A DNA stretch of 5,240 bases. It comes from Patescibacteria group bacterium (GTDB lineage Bacteria; Patescibacteriota; Gracilibacteria; BD1-5; UBA2023). The notes beneath the pieces were generated by a model. The model ran no database searches. It worked only from the letters and a program-made list of their open reading frames with translations, and was not told where the DNA came from. Location of the stretch: the NCBI GenBank assembly GCA_030836665.1, contig JAUPLX010000092.1, positions 1 to 5,240 of the forward strand, written 5' to 3'. The translations under genes and the position numbers were made by a program. This document shows positions 1-4,929 of this stretch, piece by piece. Position 1 is the stretch's first letter; each line of letters opens with the position of its first letter.

Positions 1-920
1 GAGACGATGGCGCCCGCTGCGGGGGTCTTGCCCGTGGGAACTCCGGCAGCGGCGGCATTGCGAAGCCATTGGTTCGCATTGCCCCGCCAAGTCACGTTCT
101 TATTGTTGGCAACGTAGTAGGTGCAGTTTCCCCAGGCGAATCCGCGGCCGTTCCCGGTATACCGGACGGCGTATCTTTTCGCCGGAGTCTTCGCGGAGGA
201 TTTCTCAGGTTTTTTCGCGGAAATCTTCGCCTTGGCGCCATCCTTTTTCGCGAGGGCTTTGGACGTCAGCTTAGGATCGTCTTTTTTCACAACGGGGAGA
301 CGTACTCCGCCGGGAATGATGAGCGTTTGTCCGATTTCCAGTTCGGAGGTGACGGCGAGGCCGTTCTGTTTGGCAATCTTATCCGCCGAAACCTTGAATT
401 TTTCAGAAATGGCCTGGACGGTATCCTTCGGCTCGACCGAATATACGACGCCGCTGACTGGCGGAATCCTTACCGTCTGTCCGGCACGAAGCGACGTGGA
501 GGAATCGAGATCGTTCGCCCATACGATCGAATTTACGCTGACGCCGAATTTCTCAGCGATAACGGAAAGACTGTCTCCCGAACGGACTTTGTACGTCAAA
601 AGGTGGCTGATACCGGAAACGTCGCGGGTATCGTCCAAAACGATACTAGGCTTGATGAATCCGGAATCTTGGGAAAAAAGCGATACCGAAGAATCGTCTT
701 CGTATGCCGCGATGATCGTGGATTCGTCATAATCCCCTACGGCCGTCTCATCGGCAAGCCCGAAGGACGCGAACGAGGGATAGACCGGAAGGATGAGGAC
801 GACGAGCGCGGAAAAGACCTTGAACCTCCTGATGATTCTGAATACTCCGTTCTTCTGAAATACGTGGCTTCCGCGAGCGTGGCGCTCGAGACGGGCCCGT
901 ATGTTCACTTTGAACCGCAT
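1..920 (-). CDS. Secreted cell-wall hydrolase with two LysM repeats and a CHAP domain (C-terminus beyond window)
   Basis: My own reading of the minus strand gives 306 uninterrupted residues from the ATG at 918-920 to the left edge. Residues 1-35 are basic. Residues about 36-51 (FSALVVLILPVYPSFA) are a hydrophobic signal peptide or membrane anchor. Two LysM peptidoglycan-binding repeats follow, at about 110-153 (begins YKVRSGDSLSVIAEKFGV, ends GQTVRIPP) and 160-203 (begins YSVEPKDTVQAISEKFKV, ends GQTLIIPGG). A Lys/Ala/Ser-rich linker spans about 204-255. From 258 the sequence GRGFAWGNCTYYVANN is the start of a CHAP domain, with Cys266 as the expected catalytic nucleophile; the histidine lies outside the window. 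CHAP enzymes cleave peptidoglycan as amidases or endopeptidases, so a role in wall remodelling or cell separation is inferred. This ATG is the only methionine in the visible part. It lies only 18 nt past the rplU terminator, so its promoter is unclear. Family assignment is firm; the exact bond cleaved is unknown. Confidence 0.88.
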   Translation of the reverse strand, partial: MRFKVNIRARLERHARGSHVFQKNGVFRIIRRFKVFSALVVLILPVYPSFASFGLADETAVGDYDESTIIAAYEDDSSVSLFSQDSGFIKPSIVLDDTRDVSGISHLLTYKVRSGDSLSVIAEKFGVSVNSIVWANDLDSSTSLRAGQTVRIPPVSGVVYSVEPKDTVQAISEKFKVSADKIAKQNGLAVTSELEIGQTLIIPGGVRLPVVKKDDPKLTSKALAKKDGAKAKISAKKPEKSSAKTPAKRYAVRYTGNGRGFAWGNCTYYVANNKNVTWRGNANQWLRNAAAAGVPTGKTPAAGAIV

Positions 921-937
921 TCGGAAAACTTAGGGAT

Positions 938-988
938 AAAAATCCCCACGTCGGCCGTCGGAGAAAAAACCGCGGCTGGACGTGGGAA
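938..988 (-). terminator. Rho-independent terminator of rplU
   Basis: On the minus strand, 7 nt after the rplU stop, the arms CCCACGTC (979-986) and GACGTGGG (945-952) pair perfectly. An inner GCCG/CGGC helix is possible within the loop. The right arm is followed by GATTTTTAT, which includes a run of five T. The long internal loop makes it less compact than a textbook terminator. Confidence 0.7.
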
Positions 989-995
989 CCGATCG

Positions 996-1307
996 CTACG
1001 CTACCTTGACGACTTCGAGCTTGGTAAGGTGCGCACGGAAACCGCGGGTGCGGGAATAGCGCTTCTTGGATTTCATCTTGAAAACGGTGACCTTTTCGTC
1101 CTTGAAGTTTTCAAGAACCTTGAAGGTGACCTGCGCGCCTTCGACGACGGGAGTGCCGACCTTGACGTCGGATCCGTCTTCTTTAGCGACGAGAAGCGGG
1201 GAAACGGCGATCTTGGCGCCGACCTCCTCGTTACGGTTGTCGACGTCGATGACGTCTCCGGCCTTAACGGTGTACTGTTTTCCTCCGATCTCAACGATAG
1301 CGATCAT
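996..1307 (-). CDS. rplU: 50S ribosomal protein L21
   Basis: The product is 103 residues, the usual L21 length. It begins MIAIVEIGGKQYTVKAGD, the conserved L21 N-terminus, and carries the basic 23S-rRNA-binding C-terminal segment with KSKKRYSRTRGFRAHLT at about residues 79-95. It ends in LEVVKVA and a TAG stop. L21 binds 23S rRNA domain I and is needed for large-subunit assembly. The start is fixed by the family N-terminus. The sequence before the ATG is ACACCGGAATT, with no good Shine-Dalgarno. In most bacteria rplU is followed directly by rpmA (L27); here a terminator and a cell-wall hydrolase gene follow instead, so L27 must be elsewhere. A promoter lies between the upstream tRNA-Gln and this gene. 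Confidence 0.97.
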   Translation of the reverse strand: MIAIVEIGGKQYTVKAGDVIDVDNRNEEVGAKIAVSPLLVAKEDGSDVKVGTPVVEGAQVTFKVLENFKDEKVTVFKMKSKKRYSRTRGFRAHLTKLEVVKVA

Positions 1308-1340
1308 AATTCCGGTGTAATAGGATTTTGGGACTGGCCC

Positions 1341-1368
1341 AATATATTGGAAACCCTTCGAAAATCAA
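1341..1368 (-). promoter_or_regulatory. Probable sigma-70 type promoter of rplU
   Basis: On the minus strand TTGATT (1363-1368) and TATATT (1341-1346) are separated by 16 nt and match the -35 and -10 consensus at 4/6 and 5/6 positions. The predicted start is near 1334, which leaves a leader of about 27 nt. The -10 box lies inside the perfect 12-bp palindrome CCAATATATTGG (1339-1350). Confidence 0.5.
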
Positions 1369-1412
1369 TGAGCAACCTCGGATTTTCCGCGGCTGCCTTT
1401 GCGGTACGGTTT

Positions 1413-1487
1413 TGGCTGGGGATGAGGGATTCGAACCCCCGCATGGCGGAGTCAAAATCCGCTGCCTTACCACTTGGCGAATCCCCA
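1413..1487 (-). tRNA. tRNA-Gln (anticodon TTG), CCA end encoded
   Basis: The minus strand folds as a complete cloverleaf. The 7-bp acceptor stem is TGGGGAT (1481-1487) with ATCCCCA (1417-1423). The D stem GCC/GGC encloses a loop containing GTGG. The anticodon stem GCGGA/TCCGC holds the 7-nt loop TTTTGAC, which gives anticodon TTG and reads the glutamine codon CAA. The variable loop has 5 nt. The T stem GGGGG/CCCTC has one G-T wobble and the standard TTCGAAT loop. Discriminator G (1416) is followed by a genomically encoded CCA (1413-1415). All canonical elements are present, so it should be functional. It has its own promoter upstream, and rplU follows 105 nt downstream. Confidence 0.97.
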
Positions 1488-1516
1488 ATACGGGATCTTT
1501 TCGAAAAAGCCCGCGC

Positions 1517-1544
1517 ATTCTATGGAATAGGGCCGGAGTGTCAA
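1517..1544 (-). promoter_or_regulatory. Strong sigma-70 type promoter of tRNA-Gln
   Basis: On the minus strand a perfect -35 box TTGACA (1539-1544) is followed after 16 nt by TAGAAT (1517-1522), a 5/6 match to the -10 consensus. The predicted start near 1510 lies about 22 nt before the mature 5' end of the tRNA at 1487, a normal length for a processed tRNA leader. Confidence 0.72.
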
Positions 1545-1557
1545 ATCCGATTTTCCC

Positions 1558-1764
1558 CTACCGGGAACCGTCGTCGGAAGAGGATTCGAAGGCCTGTCCG
1601 GAAACGTTCGGACGGATGCCCCACGCTTCCGCAGTTTCGCCTATTACCTTAGCAACGCATACGGAGAAATGGCTGCAAGTTTCGCCAAGGCACTTGCCGG
1701 TAACGATGCCGACGCATCCTTCCGGAAGGTCCGAAACGTTTCGTATATCAGGAATTTTCGACAT
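1558..1764 (-). CDS. Small cysteine-containing protein of unknown function (68 aa)
   Basis: This is a candidate gene I do not recognise. The ATG at 1762-1764 opens a 68-residue frame that begins MSKIPDIRNVSDLPEGC and ends in TAG. Four cysteines (17, 25, 30, 36) are spaced C-x7-C-x4-C-x5-C. A short conserved-looking stretch, VAKVIGETAEAWG, follows them, and the tail is Ser/Asp-rich and probably disordered. There is no signal peptide or membrane segment. Support for a real gene: a promoter-like TTGATT-N16-TAAAAA sits just upstream, codon use resembles the neighbours, and the pre-start sequence CGTTTTCCC matches that of other genes in the window. The frame stays open upstream to 1974, but that longer version would overlap the nuclease 3' end by about 74 nt, so the shorter start is preferred. 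The cysteines could bind a metal or form disulphides; this is speculation. Confidence 0.5.
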   Translation of the reverse strand: MSKIPDIRNVSDLPEGCVGIVTGKCLGETCSHFSVCVAKVIGETAEAWGIRPNVSGQAFESSSDDGSR

Positions 1765-1799
1765 GGGAAAACGGTTACGCCGATACTGGTCGTAAGTGT

Positions 1800-1827
1800 T
1801 TTTTACCGGAAAAACGGAAAAAATCAA
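1800..1827 (-). promoter_or_regulatory. Possible promoter of the 68-aa ORF
   Basis: On the minus strand TTGATT (1822-1827) is followed after 16 nt by TAAAAA (1800-1805); each matches consensus at 4/6. The predicted start near 1793 would leave a leader of about 29 nt. The -35 box and spacer length are the same as in the proposed rplU promoter. Confidence 0.35.
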
Positions 1828-1900
1828 TATCCGTTGCCTATATTCTCGCGCGACTTCCGGCTTCGTTCCGGTACGGATAATGTTTCCGAAAGGAAGGTTC

Positions 1901-2722
1901 CTAATGAAGGGAGACGTATCGATCAATGGCGGCGGCGAATTCCGCGCCGTATTTCTCAGTGCGGACGACCCCAAAACCCCCTACCCCGAGCAAATCCGAT
2001 GTGGTTCTCGGCTTGTGGCGGACGAATTCACAAAGCATCGAGTCCTTGGCGACGGCATACGGAGGAACGCGGAGTTTTCTCGCCAAATCGGTCCGCACGC
2101 GGCGGAGGAGGTCAAAAAGTTCGGCGTTGGTGTCGATGAGCATTTGAATCTGTTCTTTCTGATTGTTCAGCCTCGACGCTTCGAGCGCATGTTTGCGCAG
2201 GTAATCCAAAAACTCGTCGGCGGAAACGTAATCGCGCATTTCCATAATGGAATCGAAATCGACGTACGTGATTCCATGGTCATCGGCGAAGGTCTTGGCG
2301 TTAGCCGTAAGGTAGTTGGTAGTCGCGTAGAACGGAAGGCACTTGTGCGCGTGGACGATGTCGGCGACGCGGCCGTAGAACGCGGCCATTTCGAGTTCGT
2401 TGATCGAGTAGACGTTCCAACGCTTGCACTGCACGGCGATATGCTCCCTGCTTCCGTCCGTCAAAACCTTGCTACCTTTGATATCGATTCATCCGTCGCG
2501 GAAACCGTCGACGACGAACATCTTATACCCAAAATGCTTTTCGAGAAAGTACGCGATGAAGTAGTCGAACCCAAGCGGCGTGAGGTCGTAAGAGACCGTA
2601 AGGAGGAAATCGATCTTCGCCTCGTCGCGTGACTGGTCGACGTATTTGAACAATTTCGCCTTCCGCGCAGCTTTCGCGGCCTGGATTTCCGGAGTGATGA
2701 CGTTCAGGAAAAGGTCGTGCAT
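1901..2722 (-). pseudogene. Mrr-type restriction endonuclease fused to HRDC domain, interrupted by in-frame TGA
   Basis: One minus-strand frame runs from the ATG at 2720-2722 to a TAG at 1901-1903. It has 273 codons and a single internal TGA at codon 78 (2489-2491). Across that codon the protein reads GYKMFVVDGFRDG-[TGA]-IDIKG, and QCKRW follows at 98-102. This is the Mrr catalytic core of the PD-(D/E)xK superfamily: D80 in the G-I-D motif and Q98-x-K100. Mrr-like enzymes cut DNA, often modified foreign DNA. Residues about 199-267 are an HRDC nucleic-acid-binding domain as in RecQ/RNase D (ELFDLLRRVRTDLARKL, VPPYAV, then TTSDLLGVGGFG and the closing KYGAEFAAAI). The missing residue is the conserved Gly of D-G-G-I-D, and one base change would turn GGA into TGA. 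No other defect is seen. It could be a recent nonsense mutation, a sequencing error or a read-through/recoded codon. A TTG at 2464 could start a C-terminal fragment, which would lack D80. Confidence 0.8.
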
Positions 2723-2749
2723 ACGGAAAAAGTTCCGAAATATGTACGG

Positions 2750-2778
2750 AGTGTAGGATATGTTTTAGGGAAAGTAAA
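2750..2778 (-). promoter_or_regulatory. Weak possible promoter of the Mrr-HRDC gene
   Basis: On the minus strand TTTACT (2773-2778) and TACACT (2750-2755) lie 17 nt apart, each with 4/6 consensus matches. The -35 box overlaps the edge of the dnaK terminator. A promoter is expected here because that terminator isolates the nuclease gene from dnaK, but these boxes are weak. Confidence 0.25.
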
Positions 2779-2807
2779 ATCCCCCGCTCGAAAGAGCGGG
2801 GGATTTT
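2776..2807 (-). terminator. Rho-independent terminator of dnaK
   Basis: A perfect 14-bp inverted repeat (arms 2776-2789 and 2794-2807, core CCCCCGCTC/GAGCGGGGG flanked by AAAAT/ATTTT) encloses a 4-nt loop. In the dnaK direction it lies 6 nt after the stop codon and continues as TTTTACTTT. The A/T outer arms could let it work in both directions, but no plus-strand gene ends here. Confidence 0.92.
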
Positions 2808-2813
2808 CAATCC

Positions 2814-4715
2814 TTATTTCTCTTCCACCTCTCCATCAACCGCGTCGTCGGCCTTGGTTTCGTTCGCGTTTTCCTTAACGCGGACTCCGTCGTCGTTTTC
2901 GGTCTGCGCTTGGGATTTCGAGTAGATTTCCTGTCCGATTTTCATCATGACGTCTTGGAGGGATTTGGTCGCTTCTTCAAGGGATTCTTTGGAAGCGTCG
3001 GCATTTTCGAGAGCCTTCTTCAAGTCACTGATCTTACCTTCGGCTTCGGTACCCAGAGAATCTTCGAACTTGCCTTCGTTATCCTTCATGGTCTTTTCGG
3101 CCTGGTATACGGCGCTGTCGGCCATGTTGCGGGCTTCGATGGATTCTTTCTTCTTCTTGTCGGACTCGCGGTTGGCTTCGGCCTCCTTTACGAGCTTGTC
3201 GACTTCCTTGTCGTCCATGCCGGTGGAACCCTGGATGGAGACTTTCTGTTCCTTTCCGGTACCCTTGTCCTTCGCGGTAACGTGGAGAACGCCCGAGGCG
3301 TCGATATCGAAGGTGACTTCGATCTGCGGCATGCCACGCGGAGCCGGGGCGATTCCCGAGAGGACGAAGCGACCGAGCGACTTATTATCGTTCGCCATCT
3401 CGCGCTCGCCTTGGAGGACGTGGATTTCTACCGAATCCTGACTGTCGGCCGCGGTCGAATAGACCTGCGATTTGGAAGTCGGGATGGTGGTATTGCGCTC
3501 GATCATGCGGGTCATGACGCCGCCCAAGGTTTCGATACCGAGGGAAAGCGGGGTGACGTCCAGGAGGAGGACGTCGGTGACGTCGCCGCGGATGATGCCG
3601 GCCTGGATGGCGGCACCCACCGCTACGGCTTCGTCGGGATTGACGGAAGCGTTCGGTTTTTTTCCGAAAATTTCTTCGACCTTCTTCATGACGGCCGGAA
3701 CGCGGGTCGAACCTCCGACGAGAATGACTTCGTCGATCTGCGAGGCTTGGAGTCCGGCATCGGAGAGGGCCTTGCGGCAAGGTTCCACCGAACGGAGGAC
3801 GAGATCGTAGACGAGCTCTTCGAACTTGGCGCGGGTAAGCTTCATGAAAAGGTTCTTCGGACCGGACTGGTCTACCGTGATGTAGGGCAGGTTGATGTCG
3901 GTCTCCGAAAGGGTCGAGAGTTCTTTCTTGGCTTTTTCGGCTTCGTCCTTGACGCGCTGTACGGCCATCGGATCCTTCGTAAGGTCGACGCCTTGGTCCT
4001 TCTTGAATTCGGCAACGATCCATTCGAAGATTTTCTGGTCGAAGTCGTCACCGCCGAGGTGGGTGTCGCCGTTGGTAGCGAGCACTTCGAAGGTTCCTTC
4101 CGATCCGATTTCCAAGATGGAAATGTCGAAAGTTCCGCCGCCGAAGTCGTAGACGGCGACTTTTTCGTCCTTCTTCTTCTCGGTTCCGTACGCGAGAGCG
4201 GCGGCAGTAGGCTCGTTGACGATGCGCTTTACGTCGAGACCGGCGATCTTTCCGGCGTTGATGGTCGCTTGGCGCTGGGAGTCGTTGAAGTATGCCGGAA
4301 CGGTAATGACCGCTTCGGTGACTTTTTCCCCGAGGAAACGCTCGGCGTCTTCCTTGAGTTTTTCGAGGACCTTCGCGGAAATTTCTTCCGGACGTACGCC
4401 CTTGCCGTTGAACTCGATAAGACATCCTCCGTCCGGACCTTCGGACACTTTGAATGGGACGGTCTTGATTTCGGCGCCGACTTCGGAGAATTTCCGACCG
4501 ATGAAACGTTTTGCGGACGCGATGGTCTGGGCGGGATTCATAACGGCTTGGCGTTTGGCGGGCATTCCGACGAGCGTATCGCCGCCTTTGTTCGCGACGA
4601 CCGACGGAGTGGTGCGTCCGCCTTCGGCGTTGGGGATGACTTTCGCCTGTCCGCCTTCCATGAACGCGACGCAGGAGTTGGTGGTACCAAGGTCGATACC
4701 GATGATTTTCGACAT
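2814..4715 (-). CDS. dnaK: Molecular chaperone DnaK (Hsp70)
   Basis: The product is 633 residues, full length for bacterial DnaK (E. coli 638). The ATPase domain spans about 1-380. It shows phosphate loop 1, [13 protein letters not shown] (5-17), the [12 protein letters not shown] signature (188-199; Thr195 matches the E. coli T199 site) and [11 protein letters not shown] (330-340). The hydrophobic interdomain linker [15 protein letters not shown] is at 381-395. The substrate-binding beta domain then runs to about 500. The helical lid follows, ending in an acidic tail with ...DGEVEEK and a TAA stop. DnaK binds exposed hydrophobic peptides in the cytosol and refolds them in an ATP cycle with DnaJ and GrpE. 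It is a single-gene unit: CIRCE and a promoter lie upstream, a terminator downstream, and grpE, dnaJ and hrcA are absent from the window. The start is fixed by the family N-terminus. The pre-start sequence CTTTTTCTCCC has no Shine-Dalgarno at normal distance. Every visible glycine codon is a GGN codon. Confidence 0.99.
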   Translation of the reverse strand: MSKIIGIDLGTTNSCVAFMEGGQAKVIPNAEGGRTTPSVVANKGGDTLVGMPAKRQAVMNPAQTIASAKRFIGRKFSEVGAEIKTVPFKVSEGPDGGCLIEFNGKGVRPEEISAKVLEKLKEDAERFLGEKVTEAVITVPAYFNDSQRQATINAGKIAGLDVKRIVNEPTAAALAYGTEKKKDEKVAVYDFGGGTFDISILEIGSEGTFEVLATNGDTHLGGDDFDQKIFEWIVAEFKKDQGVDLTKDPMAVQRVKDEAEKAKKELSTLSETDINLPYITVDQSGPKNLFMKLTRAKFEELVYDLVLRSVEPCRKALSDAGLQASQIDEVILVGGSTRVPAVMKKVEEIFGKKPNASVNPDEAVAVGAAIQAGIIRGDVTDVLLLDVTPLSLGIETLGGVMTRMIERNTTIPTSKSQVYSTAADSQDSVEIHVLQGEREMANDNKSLGRFVLSGIAPAPRGMPQIEVTFDIDASGVLHVTAKDKGTGKEQKVSIQGSTGMDDKEVDKLVKEAEANRESDKKKKESIEARNMADSAVYQAEKTMKDNEGKFEDSLGTEAEGKISDLKKALENADASKESLEEATKSLQDVMMKIGQEIYSKSQAQTENDDGVRVKENANETKADDAVDGEVEEK

Positions 4716-4744
4716 GGGAGAAAAAGTTAGGAATACTCCCTACC

Positions 4745-4778
4745 CGGGATTTCGCGAAGCATGATATTCGAATTCCCG
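4745..4778 (-). other. Stem-loop in the dnaK 5' leader
   Basis: Arms 4745-4754 and 4769-4778 (CGGGATTTCG against CGAATTCCCG on the plus strand) pair at 9 of 10 positions around a 14-nt loop. The element lies about 30-63 nt upstream of the dnaK start codon, inside the predicted transcript. Its function is unknown; mRNA stabilisation or thermal control of translation are possibilities for a heat-shock leader. Confidence 0.45.
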
Positions 4779-4793
4779 AAACTCGTCAAATCA

Positions 4794-4823
4794 ATTTTAG
4801 CACATTTGAATGTTGTGTGCTAA
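4794..4823 (-). promoter_or_regulatory. dnaK promoter
   Basis: On the minus strand the -10 box TAAAAT (4794-4799, 5/6) is preceded by TGC, giving an extended -10. TTAGCA (4818-4823, 4/6) lies 18 nt upstream as the -35 box. A/T tracts at about 4831-4850 could act as an UP element. The predicted start near 4787 leaves a leader of about 70 nt. The CIRCE repeat covers the -35 box, the spacer and part of the -10 box. Confidence 0.6.
4797..4823 (-). promoter_or_regulatory. CIRCE operator (HrcA binding site) of dnaK
   Basis: The minus strand reads TTAGCACAC-N9-ATGTGCTAA. The CIRCE consensus is TTAGCACTC-N9-GAGTGCTAA, so 15 of 18 arm positions match and the 9-nt spacer is exact. The inner bases still pair with each other (TTAGCACA/TGTGCTAA). 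CIRCE is the operator of the heat-shock repressor HrcA. Its overlap with the promoter, directly upstream of dnaK, is the classical arrangement. hrcA itself is not in the window. Confidence 0.88.
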
Positions 4824-4929
4824 ATAAGGGAAAACTTTCTTTTTTTAAAAAGTGGGGGATACTTTTGACGTGATTTTAAAAATGCTGGCGGACGGATACC
4901 GACGCCTATAGCCTTATCGACGACTTTCC

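Noticed and set aside
825..830. Perfect AGGAGG on the minus strand inside the hydrolase N-terminus, suggesting an internal start
   Set aside because: It is followed by TTC AAG GTC TTT, and no in-frame ATG, GTG or TTG lies at a usable distance. It encodes two Arg residues before the signal peptide.
69..1652. 527-aa open frame on the plus strand
   Set aside because: It runs antisense through the hydrolase, rplU and the whole tRNA-Gln gene, which are all secure. The protein has no recognisable domain.
1765..1974. Longer version of the 68-aa ORF (138 aa) starting at 1974
   Set aside because: It would overlap the 3' end of the nuclease gene by about 74 nt in another frame, and the proposed promoter would then lie inside it. 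The ATG at 1764 fits better.
2814..4715. Full reassignment of UGA to glycine (genetic code 25) throughout this genome
   Set aside because: DnaK, L21 and the visible parts of both edge genes contain no in-frame TGA; their glycines are all GGN. In known code-25 genomes UGA is common at Gly. One codon in one gene is not enough, so it is kept only as a hypothesis.
2910..4730. 606-aa open frame on the plus strand, antisense to dnaK
   Set aside because: It mirrors the dnaK codons. Long antisense open frames opposite dnaK are a well-known artefact of its codon bias, and the translation shows no domain, only low-complexity Phe/Gly/Asp-rich text. dnaK itself is unquestionable.
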